64,000 nt of DNA from Ruminococcus hominis (GTDB taxonomy: Bacteria; Bacillota; Clostridia; Lachnospirales; Lachnospiraceae). The notes below the pieces were generated by a model. That model saw only the letters and a program-made list of their open reading frames with translations, did no database searches and was not told the DNA's origin. The position numbers and the translations under genes were made by a program. Positions 17,385 to 24,417 of this stretch are shown here, in pieces. Each line of letters opens with the position of its first letter. Position 1 is the first letter of the stretch. The stretch spans positions 1,426,001 through 1,490,000 of the forward strand of contig NZ_JACOPE010000001.1 of the NCBI RefSeq assembly GCF_014287355.1, in the 5' to 3' direction.

Positions 17385-17998
17385 TGAATAAGATTATAAA
17401 AAATACAGGGATTTTGATGGCAATCACATTGGTTGCGGGAGCACTTTTGGGTCTGGTATATGAAGTAACAAAAATACCAATCGCACAGGCTCAGGAAGAT
17501 GCAAAACAAGAAGCCTATAGAACAGTTCTTGCAGATGCAGATACATTTGTAAATGAAGAAGGTTTTAAAGAAAGTAAGGCTCAGAAAATTTTGAATAAAG
17601 CAGGTTATGTAAGCGACGATATTTCAGAAGTTGTTGTCGGACAAGATACTTCAGGAGAAACTGTAGGATATGTTATTACTGTTACATCTCATGAAGGATA
17701 TGGCGGAGATATTCAGATTTCAGTTGGTATTGAGACAGATGGAACAGTAAAAGGTATTGAAATGCTCTCTATCAGTGAAACAGCAGGTCTTGGTATGAAG
17801 GCGACAGAGGCTGATTTTAAAGATCAGTTTAAAGATAAAAAGGTTGAAAAATTCTCTTATACAAAATCAGGAGAAGAAGGCGATGATAAAATTGATGCAT
17901 TGAGTGGTGCAACAATTACAACAAATGCAGTAACAAATGCAGTAGATTCTGCGTTGGCGTATTTTCAAGAAGAGTTAGGAGGTAGTGTAAATGAATAA
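17384..17998 (+). CDS. rnfG: Electron transport complex subunit RnfG
   Basis: 204 residues. One N-terminal membrane helix (about 7-27) and an extracytoplasmic FMN-binding domain. SGAT at 174-177 marks the covalent FMN acceptor Thr177. The GYGGDIQISVGIETDGTVKGIEM stretch (shown in part) is typical. It overlaps rnfD by one base and rnfE by eight, so translation is coupled. Confidence 0.97.
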   Translation: MNKIIKNTGILMAITLVAGALLGLVYEVTKIPIAQAQEDAKQEAYRTVLADADTFVNEEGFKESKAQKILNKAGYVSDDISEVVVGQDTSGETVGYVITVTSHEGYGGDIQISVGIETDGTVKGIEMLSISETAGLGMKATEADFKDQFKDKKVEKFSYTKSGEEGDDKIDALSGATITTNAVTNAVDSALAYFQEELGGSVNE

Positions 17999-18710
17999 AT
18001 ATACAGAACGTTTATATAACGGACTAATCAAAGAAAACCCTACCTTCGTGTTAATGCTTGGCATGTGTCCGACATTGGCGGTTACAACATCTGCTATTAA
18101 CGGTGTTGGTATGGGACTTTCAACAACAGTTGTATTGGTGTTATCCAATATGTTGATCTCTATGCTTCGTAAAATCATTCCGGATTCGGTGAGAATGCCG
18201 GCGTTTATCGTGGTAGTTGCTTCTTTCGTAACAATTGTACAGTTTCTTCTCGAAGGATTTGTTCCAAGCCTTTATGACTCATTAGGGTTATATATTCCGC
18301 TGATCGTTGTAAACTGTATTATTCTTGGAAGAGCAGAAAGCTATGCTTCAAAGAATCCGGTTCTTCCATCCATTTTTGATGGACTTGGTATGGGACTTGG
18401 CTTTACAGTTGGTTTGACATCAATTGGTATTGTCAGAGAACTAATCGGTGCCGGAACACTTTTTAATTATCAGATACTTCCGGATTCTTATCAGCCGATT
18501 ACAATTTTCATTCTTGCACCAGGAGCATTCTTTGTTCTTGCATGCCTGACTGCATTGCAAAATGTAATGAAGAAAAAAGCAATTGCAAAAGGTGATCCGA
18601 ATGCAGCAAAAATCGGATGCGGAGCAGGTTGTGAATCATGTGGAAAGCGTTTGGAGTGTGGTGGCAGTACTACAATAGAGACAGATAAGAAAGAGGAGGA
18701 ACAGAAATGA
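17991..18710 (+). CDS. rnfE: Electron transport complex subunit RnfE, with a cysteine-rich C-terminal tail
   Basis: 239 residues. Membrane subunit with six helices, paired with RnfA; NPTFVLMLGMCPTLAVTTSA carries one of the conserved membrane cysteines and VNCIILGRAE is the paralogous half-site motif. The last about 35 residues leave the membrane and carry six cysteines in CGAGCESCGKRLECGG followed by an acidic end. That tail is absent from the E. coli-type protein and could bind metal or disulfide; its role is unknown to me. Starts inside rnfG; ATGA overlap with rnfA. Confidence 0.96.
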   Translation: MNKYTERLYNGLIKENPTFVLMLGMCPTLAVTTSAINGVGMGLSTTVVLVLSNMLISMLRKIIPDSVRMPAFIVVVASFVTIVQFLLEGFVPSLYDSLGLYIPLIVVNCIILGRAESYASKNPVLPSIFDGLGMGLGFTVGLTSIGIVRELIGAGTLFNYQILPDSYQPITIFILAPGAFFVLACLTALQNVMKKKAIAKGDPNAAKIGCGAGCESCGKRLECGGSTTIETDKKEEEQK

Positions 18711-19282
18711 AAGAATTATTGTTAATTGCAGTAGGTTCTGCATTTGTAAACAATGTCGTATTGAGTCAGTTCCTTGGAATTTGTCCGTTCCTCGGTGTTT
18801 CAAAGAACACAAAGACTGCGGCAGGTATGGGAGGTGCCGTTATCTTTGTTATTACAATATCTTCCTTTGTTACTGGTTTGATCTACAAGTTTATTCTTAT
18901 TCCGACAGGCTTTGAATATTTACAGACAATCGTATTTATTTTAGTTATTGCAGCTCTGGTTCAGTTTGTAGAAATGTTTTTGAAGAAGGTTATGCCTCCA
19001 CTATATAACGCACTTGGAGTATTTCTTCCATTGATTACAACAAACTGTGCGGTTTTAGGTGTTGCGTTGACAAATGTGCAGAAATCTTATTCAATTTTAG
19101 AAGGTGTTGTAAATGGAATTGCAACAGCATTTGGATTCCTTGTCTCAATTGTGTTGATGGCAGGTGTTCGTGAAAAAATTGAATACAATGATATTCCGGA
19201 AGCATTTAAAGGAACACCAATCGTGCTTGTAACTGCAGGATTGATGGCGATAGCATTTTTTGGCTTCTCAGGATTGATTTAG
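18707..19282 (+). CDS. rnfA: Electron transport complex subunit RnfA
   Basis: 191 residues, six predicted membrane helices, antiparallel partner of RnfE. Contains FVNNVVLSQFLGICPFLGVS and TTNCAVLGVAL, whose cysteines together with those in RnfE coordinate a membrane-embedded iron centre in studied Rnf complexes. ATGA overlap with rnfE; 10-base gap to rnfB. Confidence 0.97.
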   Translation: MKELLLIAVGSAFVNNVVLSQFLGICPFLGVSKNTKTAAGMGGAVIFVITISSFVTGLIYKFILIPTGFEYLQTIVFILVIAALVQFVEMFLKKVMPPLYNALGVFLPLITTNCAVLGVALTNVQKSYSILEGVVNGIATAFGFLVSIVLMAGVREKIEYNDIPEAFKGTPIVLVTAGLMAIAFFGFSGLI

Positions 19283-19292
19283 GAGGGAAAAT

Positions 19293-20102
19293 ATGATTAC
19301 AGGTATTATACTGGCAGCCGTTATTGTCGGCGGAACAGGATTGTTCATCGGTGTTTTCCTTGGAGTGTCTGGGAAAAAATTTGCCGTTGAAGTAGATGAA
19401 CGTGAAGAAGCAATTCTCGGTGTACTCCCGGGAAATAACTGCGGTGGTTGCGGGTATGCAGGATGTTCAGGTCTTGCAGCAGCAATTGTAGCAGGAGAGG
19501 CAGAAGTAAGCGGATGTCCTGTTGGTGGTTCTCCGGTTGCAGTCAAGATAGGTGAAATCATGGGTGTTTCAGCAGACGGACAGGAAAAAATGACAGCATT
19601 TGTAAAATGCGCGGGAACTTGCGAGAAAGCACAAGATGAGTATGAGTATCATGGAGTGAGAGACTGTGTTATGGTTAATATGATGCAGGATGCCGGACCA
19701 AAAGGCTGTGATTACGGATGTCTTGGGTTTGGAAACTGTGTGAAGGCATGTCCATTTGATGCAATCCATATTGTAAATGGAATTGCAGTGGTAGATAAAG
19801 AAAAATGTAAGGCATGTGGAAAATGTATTGCTGCATGTCCAAAAAAATTGATTGAACTTGTTCCATACAAACAGCAGACATTTGTACAGTGCAATTCTAA
19901 TGATAAAGGAAAAGCCCTGATGGATGTCTGTGCAGTAGGGTGTATTGGATGTAAGCTGTGTGAGAAAAACTGTGAAGCAGGAGCTATAACAGTTACAAAT
20001 TTCCTGGCACATATTGATGCATCTAAATGTACTAATTGCGGAGTTTGTGCAGATAAATGTCCACGAAAAGTCATTGTTCCGAGAAAAATTCCGGTATCTT
20101 AA
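19293..20102 (+). CDS. rnfB: Electron transport complex subunit RnfB (polyferredoxin)
   Basis: 269 residues. An N-terminal membrane helix (1-24), then the RnfB cluster motif CGGCGYAGC ... GCPVGG, then a set of ferredoxin-type motifs: CLGFGNCVKACP, CKACGKCIAACP, CIGCKLCEKNCE and CTNCGVCADKCP. It is the probable entry point for electrons from reduced ferredoxin. AGGAGGG is upstream. Last gene of the operon, followed by a terminator shared with apbE. Confidence 0.97.
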   Translation: MITGIILAAVIVGGTGLFIGVFLGVSGKKFAVEVDEREEAILGVLPGNNCGGCGYAGCSGLAAAIVAGEAEVSGCPVGGSPVAVKIGEIMGVSADGQEKMTAFVKCAGTCEKAQDEYEYHGVRDCVMVNMMQDAGPKGCDYGCLGFGNCVKACPFDAIHIVNGIAVVDKEKCKACGKCIAACPKKLIELVPYKQQTFVQCNSNDKGKALMDVCAVGCIGCKLCEKNCEAGAITVTNFLAHIDASKCTNCGVCADKCPRKVIVPRKIPVS

Positions 20103-20133
20103 TAGATTTGTAATTAAAATAATAGAAAGAATA

Positions 20134-20168
20134 AAAAAGTCTTTGCTATATAAGGTAAAGACTTTTTT
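20134..20168. terminator. Bidirectional terminator between rnfB and apbE
   Basis: AAGTCTTT (20137-20144) pairs with AAAGACTT (20157-20164), flanked by A5-6 on the left and T6 on the right, so it works for both converging genes. Confidence 0.88.
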
Positions 20169-20175
20169 ATTTCTA

Positions 20176-21144
20176 TTATTCTACTGTAAGAAGTTTGTAA
20201 TCAGATGTAATAAAAATAGCTTTTATGTTATCTAACTGTTTGATTAATTTAGAGGCATCTTCGTAGCCAAGAGCATAGCAGGTCGTACTAAGGGCATCGC
20301 CATCTACAGAGTTGTCAGAAATAATAGTTACTTGATAAAGATCATTTTGACATGGATAACCGGTAGAAGTATCCAGTATATGATGGTAAATGGTGTCGCC
20401 TACTTTGAAATAGCGTTCATAATTACCGGAAGATACAACGGACCTATCTGTAATTTCAAGTTGTGTGATGGGTTCATTTTGTTTGTCAAAAGGTTTTTGG
20501 ATTCCGATATGAAAAGGCTGTCCATCGTAACGATTGCCTACTGCCAAAATATTTCCTCCTAGATTAATTAAGGCGTGATGGACGTTCATACTGAGTAAAT
20601 ATTCCTTTAAACGATCAGCAATATATCCTTTGGCAATTCCTCCTAAGTCAATTTGTGCTTCTGGATCTAATAATGTTACAGAATTGCCATTGAGGACAAT
20701 ATTTTGATACCCTACATGAGTTAATGCATTGGAAATGTCTTCGCTGTTTGGTAGTGTTCCACTGTGTTCACCATTAAAGTCCCAAAGTTTACTGACAGGA
20801 GCAATTGTAATATCAAATTTCCCATTTGAAAGTTTACAGTAATACAAAGCAGTTTTTAGAATATCGATGGTTTCATCAGATACATTGACAGGATTTCCAT
20901 GTGCGGAATTAATCTGAGCAATTTCACTTGTTGGAATTTCTGTGCTGAATTTATTTTCATATTCCTGACACATTTCTTTGCAGTTTTCTAACACATCAGG
21001 GTCTGCATTCCATGCCTGGATTTGAATGACGGTATCAAAATAAACACCAGATACTTGAATAAGTTCCTCTTTTTTTTGCGAAGTACAACCAAAAATCGAA
21101 CAAAAAGTAAAAAAAGTAAGTAACAATGCGATATATTTTTTCAT
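20176..21144 (-). CDS. apbE: FAD:protein FMN transferase (lipoprotein)
   Basis: 322 residues. ApbE transfers FMN from FAD to a threonine in SGAT-type motifs, here probably RnfD and RnfG. A lipoprotein signal peptide with lipobox SIFGC gives lipidated Cys20, placing the enzyme outside the membrane where RnfG's target lies. Motifs: FDTVIQI, the FDITIAPVSKLWDF region, LGGIAKGYIADR, ALINLGGNILAVG and HHILDTSTGYPC. The GTG at 21150 lies within the GAGGTG ribosome site, so the ATG at 21144 is the start. It converges on rnfB and is divergent from the NusG-II gene. Confidence 0.95.
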   Translation of the reverse strand: MKKYIALLLTFFTFCSIFGCTSQKKEELIQVSGVYFDTVIQIQAWNADPDVLENCKEMCQEYENKFSTEIPTSEIAQINSAHGNPVNVSDETIDILKTALYYCKLSNGKFDITIAPVSKLWDFNGEHSGTLPNSEDISNALTHVGYQNIVLNGNSVTLLDPEAQIDLGGIAKGYIADRLKEYLLSMNVHHALINLGGNILAVGNRYDGQPFHIGIQKPFDKQNEPITQLEITDRSVVSSGNYERYFKVGDTIYHHILDTSTGYPCQNDLYQVTIISDNSVDGDALSTTCYALGYEDASKLIKQLDNIKAIFITSDYKLLTVE

Positions 21145-21193
21145 ATGCACCTCAAATTCTATTTCTTATTGTATAATATAAAAAATACACTTT

Positions 21194-21222
21194 ATTATAA
21201 CGGAAAACAGAAAGTTATACAA
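21194..21222 (-). promoter_or_regulatory. Promoter of apbE
   Basis: On the minus strand, TTGTAT (21217-21222) and TATAAT (21194-21199) are 17 bases apart; start expected near 21187, about 43 bases before the ATG. Confidence 0.65.
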
Positions 21223-21234
21223 TCGAACATGTGG

Positions 21235-21263
21235 TTGCATTTCTGAAAATGCTGTGCTATGAT
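21235..21263 (+). promoter_or_regulatory. Promoter of the NusG-II/Gx-transporter genes, back to back with the apbE promoter
   Basis: TTGCAT (21235-21240) and TATGAT (21258-21263), spacing 17. The predicted start near 21270 leaves only about 13 bases before the ATG at 21283, so the leader would begin at the AGAGG ribosome site. Confidence 0.5.
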
Positions 21264-21282
21264 GGTATGCAAGAGGTAGAGT

Positions 21283-21639
21283 ATGAAGAAAAAAGATTGG
21301 ATATTGATTACTGTGATTCTTGCGATTGCAGGGATTTTTTTTGTCCTACATATAACAAGCGGCAGGACAATACAGGGAAAAGCAGAAGTATATGTGGCCG
21401 GCAAAATATATGGTACTTATGATCTTTCCAAGGAACAAAAGATTGTTATACAAGATTCGAATGTATTAATGATAAAAGACGGGAGGGCACAGATGGAAAG
21501 TGCAGATTGTCCGGATCAGATATGTGTAAGGCAGAAAGCTATTTCGAAAGAAGGCGAAAGCATTATTTGTCTGCCTAATAAAGTAGTTGTGTCGATTGTT
21601 GATGGAGAAGAGAAAGAATTAGATGCTGTAACGAACTAG
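21283..21639 (+). CDS. NusG domain II-containing membrane protein
   Basis: 118 residues. One N-terminal membrane helix (about 5-24), then an extracytoplasmic NusG-domain-II-like beta domain with the diagnostic MESADCPDQICVRQ and IICLPNKVVVSI segments; two cysteines in CPDQIC and one in ICLPNK are conserved. Not a transcription factor: no NGN or KOW domain and it is membrane-anchored. Such proteins recur beside ApbE and Gx-transporter genes in flavin-based electron transfer loci. AGAGG is 6 bases upstream; 15-base gap to the next gene. Confidence 0.87.
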   Translation: MKKKDWILITVILAIAGIFFVLHITSGRTIQGKAEVYVAGKIYGTYDLSKEQKIVIQDSNVLMIKDGRAQMESADCPDQICVRQKAISKEGESIICLPNKVVVSIVDGEEKELDAVTN

Positions 21640-21654
21640 AAGGAGGCTGGCAAT

Positions 21655-22149
21655 ATGAAGAACAGAGTGGCTTATTTTGGTGTTTTTACGGCACTTGCTT
21701 TGATGTTTAGTTACATTGAAACTATGATACCTATTCAATTTGGAGTTCCCGGTATTAAATTGGGGTTTGCTAATATAATGATCGTAATTATGCTTTATAA
21801 AGGCAGTGCTAAGGAGGCTTTATTACTTTCAATTGTTAGAATTATGCTCTCAGGTTTTTTATTTGGTAATTTATCAAGTATTTTATATAGCATTGCCGGA
21901 GGTGTATTAAGTCTGGGAATTATGACGCTGTTAAAGAAGCAAGGCGGCTTTAGTGTAATTGGAGTCAGTGTAGCTGGCGGTGTGAGTCATAATGTGGGTC
22001 AGCTCATTGTTGCTATGCTGGTGGTTGAGACATATCAAGTGGGATATTATTTCCCTGTGTTACTTGTAGCAGGTGTTTTAACCGGATTGGGAATAGGAGT
22101 TGTATCACAAGAAGTTTTAAAGCGTATCAGGAACATTTGTTTTGAATAG
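21655..22149 (+). CDS. Gx transporter family protein (heptaprenyl diphosphate synthase component I-like)
   Basis: 164 residues, five predicted membrane helices. Resembles the S-component-like Gx/HepT family; conserved IPIQFGVPGIKLGFANIMIV and GGVSHNVGQLIVA motifs are seen. Despite an older database name, no prenyl synthase active site (DDxxD) is present, so it is more likely a small transporter or membrane partner. AGGAGG is 8-9 bases upstream. Co-transcribed with the NusG-II gene and probably with ruvAB. Confidence 0.82.
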   Translation: MKNRVAYFGVFTALALMFSYIETMIPIQFGVPGIKLGFANIMIVIMLYKGSAKEALLLSIVRIMLSGFLFGNLSSILYSIAGGVLSLGIMTLLKKQGGFSVIGVSVAGGVSHNVGQLIVAMLVVETYQVGYYFPVLLVAGVLTGLGIGVVSQEVLKRIRNICFE

Positions 22150-22171
22150 AGGAAAAAGGAGTTCTATTTAT

Positions 22172-22783
22172 ATGATTTCTTATATAAGAGGAGAATTGGT
22201 AGCAGTTGAGAAAGATAAAATAGTGGTGGATGTGAATGGTGTAGGATGGGGAATTTATATGCCGGAACAGACAATGGGACGTTTACCGTCAATTGGCGAA
22301 GAAGTAAAAATTCACACCTATCTGAATGTGCGTGAAGATGCGATGCAGTTATATGGATTTTGCACGAGAGATGATTTGGAAATTTTTAAATTAGTTATAG
22401 GAGTAAGTGGTATAGGTCCGAAAGGCGGATTAAATATTCTATCAAGTTTATCAGCAGATGATCTTCGATTTGCAGTGCTGTCCGGGGATGCAAAAGCGAT
22501 ATCAGCAGCACCTGGAATTGGGAAGAAGACAGCCGAAAAGTTGATCATTGAATTGAAAGACAAATTGAATTTAGAAGAAGTATTAGAAAACAAGGCGAAT
22601 GGGGATGGCTTTCAGGAGTCAAATACATCAGGCGGTACAAGTGAAATCCAATCAGAAGCGGTTCAGGCATTGGTTGCGCTTGGGTATGGAAGTACGGAAA
22701 GTCTTCGGGCAGTCAAGAAAGTATCAGCAAAATGCGAGACAGTTGAGGATGTGTTGAAGGCGGCACTTAAAAATTTGTTTTAG
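22172..22783 (+). CDS. ruvA: Holliday junction branch migration protein RuvA
   Basis: 203 residues starting MISYIRGELV; AAAGGAG at 22156-22162 sets this start rather than an in-frame ATG at 22142. N-terminal OB domain, two helix-hairpin-helix motifs (VSGIGPKGGLNIL and APGIGKKTAEKLI), and a C-terminal domain III that contacts RuvB. Binds four-way junctions and loads RuvB. Confidence 0.97.
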   Translation: MISYIRGELVAVEKDKIVVDVNGVGWGIYMPEQTMGRLPSIGEEVKIHTYLNVREDAMQLYGFCTRDDLEIFKLVIGVSGIGPKGGLNILSSLSADDLRFAVLSGDAKAISAAPGIGKKTAEKLIIELKDKLNLEEVLENKANGDGFQESNTSGGTSEIQSEAVQALVALGYGSTESLRAVKKVSAKCETVEDVLKAALKNLF

Positions 22784-22869
22784 AACGGCTGATGTTATTA
22801 TATTACCAAAGCACATATAAGCACTGGTCAAAATCTAAATACCGGCAAAAGCAATGACAGAGGGATAAT

Positions 22870-23862
22870 ATGGGAAAACGAATTATTACAACGGAAAATC
22901 TGGAAGAAGATATAAAAATAGAAAATAATTTGAGGCCACAGTATTTGAAAGACTATATTGGTCAGGAAAAAGCAAAGAAAACACTGGAGATCTATATTAA
23001 AGCAGCAAAAGAACGTGGAGACGCCTTAGATCATGTGTTATTTTATGGTCCTCCGGGGCTTGGAAAGACAACACTTGCTGGTATTATTGCAAATGAAATG
23101 GGTGTTAATATAAAGATTACATCTGGTCCTGCTATCGAAAAACCTGGAGAGATGGCAGCAATTCTGAATAATCTGCAAGAAAATGATATTTTATTTGTTG
23201 ATGAGATTCATAGATTAAATCGGCAGGTTGAAGAAGTTCTTTATCCGGCAATGGAAGATTATGCAATTGATATCATGATCGGAAAAGGGGCATCAGCAAG
23301 ATCTATCCGCTTAGATCTTCCTAAATTTACATTAGTAGGTGCAACAACAAGAGCAGGAATGCTAACAGCACCCTTGAGAGATCGTTTTGGAGTTATTCAT
23401 CATCTGGAATTATATACAGAAGAAGAATTAACTACGATTATATTGCGTTCAGCAAAGGTGTTGGAAGTTGAAATAGAAGAAAGCGGAGCTGTGGAGTTGG
23501 CAAAGCGTTCAAGAGGAACTCCGCGTCTTGCTAATCGTTTATTAAAACGAGTACGAGATTTTGCACAAGTAAAATATGATGGAGTGATTACAGAGGAAGT
23601 GGCAAATTACGCACTGAATTTGTTAGATGTTGATACGTATGGACTAGATCACATAGACCGAATGATCTTACTTACAATGATTGAAAAATTCCAAGGTGGA
23701 CCGGTAGGACTTGAAACTCTGGCTGCATCTATAGCAGAAGATGCGGGAACACTGGAAGATGTATATGAACCATATCTCTTAAAAAATGGATTTATACAGA
23801 GAACTCCGAGAGGAAGAGTTGTGACGGAGTTGGCATATAAACATCTTGGGATTGAGATATAA
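22870..23862 (+). CDS. ruvB: Holliday junction branch migration ATPase RuvB
   Basis: 330 residues. AAA+ motor of branch migration. Walker A GPPGLGKT (60-67), Walker [10 protein letters not shown], sensor 1 GATTRAGML, arginine-finger LRDRFG, and a C-terminal winged helix ending [23 protein letters not shown] upstream. The 86-base gap after ruvA holds nothing I can name. Confidence 0.98.
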   Translation: MGKRIITTENLEEDIKIENNLRPQYLKDYIGQEKAKKTLEIYIKAAKERGDALDHVLFYGPPGLGKTTLAGIIANEMGVNIKITSGPAIEKPGEMAAILNNLQENDILFVDEIHRLNRQVEEVLYPAMEDYAIDIMIGKGASARSIRLDLPKFTLVGATTRAGMLTAPLRDRFGVIHHLELYTEEELTTIILRSAKVLEVEIEESGAVELAKRSRGTPRLANRLLKRVRDFAQVKYDGVITEEVANYALNLLDVDTYGLDHIDRMILLTMIEKFQGGPVGLETLAASIAEDAGTLEDVYEPYLLKNGFIQRTPRGRVVTELAYKHLGIEI

Positions 23863-23874
23863 TTTAAAAAATGG

Positions 23875-23903
23875 TTGGTTTTTGTGTTTATATAGTTTAT
23901 AAT
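23875..23903 (+). promoter_or_regulatory. Promoter of zapA
   Basis: TTGGTT (23875-23880) and TATAAT (23898-23903) with a 17-base spacer, start near 23910, about 12 bases before the AGGAGG ribosome site. Confidence 0.65.
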
Positions 23904-23931
23904 AGCAATGAAGAAACGCAAGGAGGAAGCT

Positions 23932-24342
23932 ATGAGTTCAGCAAAACATTTTACAGAAGTTTTAATAGGTGGAAAAGTATATACGTTAAGTGGATTTGAG
24001 GGAGAAGAGTATTTACAAAAAGTATCTTCTTATCTGAACCATAAAATTACAGAATGCACGAACAGTGAAGGATATCGAAAACAGAGTGCAGATACAAGAA
24101 ATGTGCTCCTTGCTCTGAATATTGCAGATGATTATTTTAAAGCAAAAAAACAGGGCGATTCGCTGGAGAGTGATATTGAACTGAAAGATAAAGAGATGTA
24201 TGATTTAAAACATGAGTTGATTTCTGTTCAGATTAAGCTGGAGAATGCAGAAAAAGAACTGGCGAAGATGAAAGAAGAGAATAATGATCTGCAGATGCAG
24301 ATTGTAAAATTGGAAACTGAGATGAAGAATCACAGAAAGTAA
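23932..24342 (+). CDS. zapA: Cell division protein ZapA
   Basis: 136 residues; AGGAGG fixes the start at MSSAKHF rather than an in-frame ATG at 23908. N-terminal ZapA beta-alpha domain (VLIGGKVYTLSGFEGEEYLQKVS) and a long C-terminal coiled coil (about 75-133). It stabilises FtsZ filaments at the division site. Longer than the about 85-105-residue Bacillus form because of the extended coil, as is usual in clostridia. Own promoter and terminator. Confidence 0.88.
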   Translation: MSSAKHFTEVLIGGKVYTLSGFEGEEYLQKVSSYLNHKITECTNSEGYRKQSADTRNVLLALNIADDYFKAKKQGDSLESDIELKDKEMYDLKHELISVQIKLENAEKELAKMKEENNDLQMQIVKLETEMKNHRK

Positions 24343-24349
24343 AATATAG

Positions 24350-24378
24350 TAGGCTGTCTGGTTCAGACAGCCTATTTA
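24350..24378 (+). terminator. Intrinsic terminator after zapA
   Basis: Perfect 11-base stem TAGGCTGTCTG / CAGACAGCCTA around a GTT loop (24350-24374), then TTTAAT. Confidence 0.85.
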
Positions 24379-24417
24379 ATATATCAACCATATATTGATA
24401 TAGAAAAGGGAGTCTAT

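Noticed and set aside
20014..20235. 73-codon plus-strand frame over the rnfB end and the apbE end
   Set aside because: It crosses a bidirectional terminator and two well-supported genes and has no start signal.
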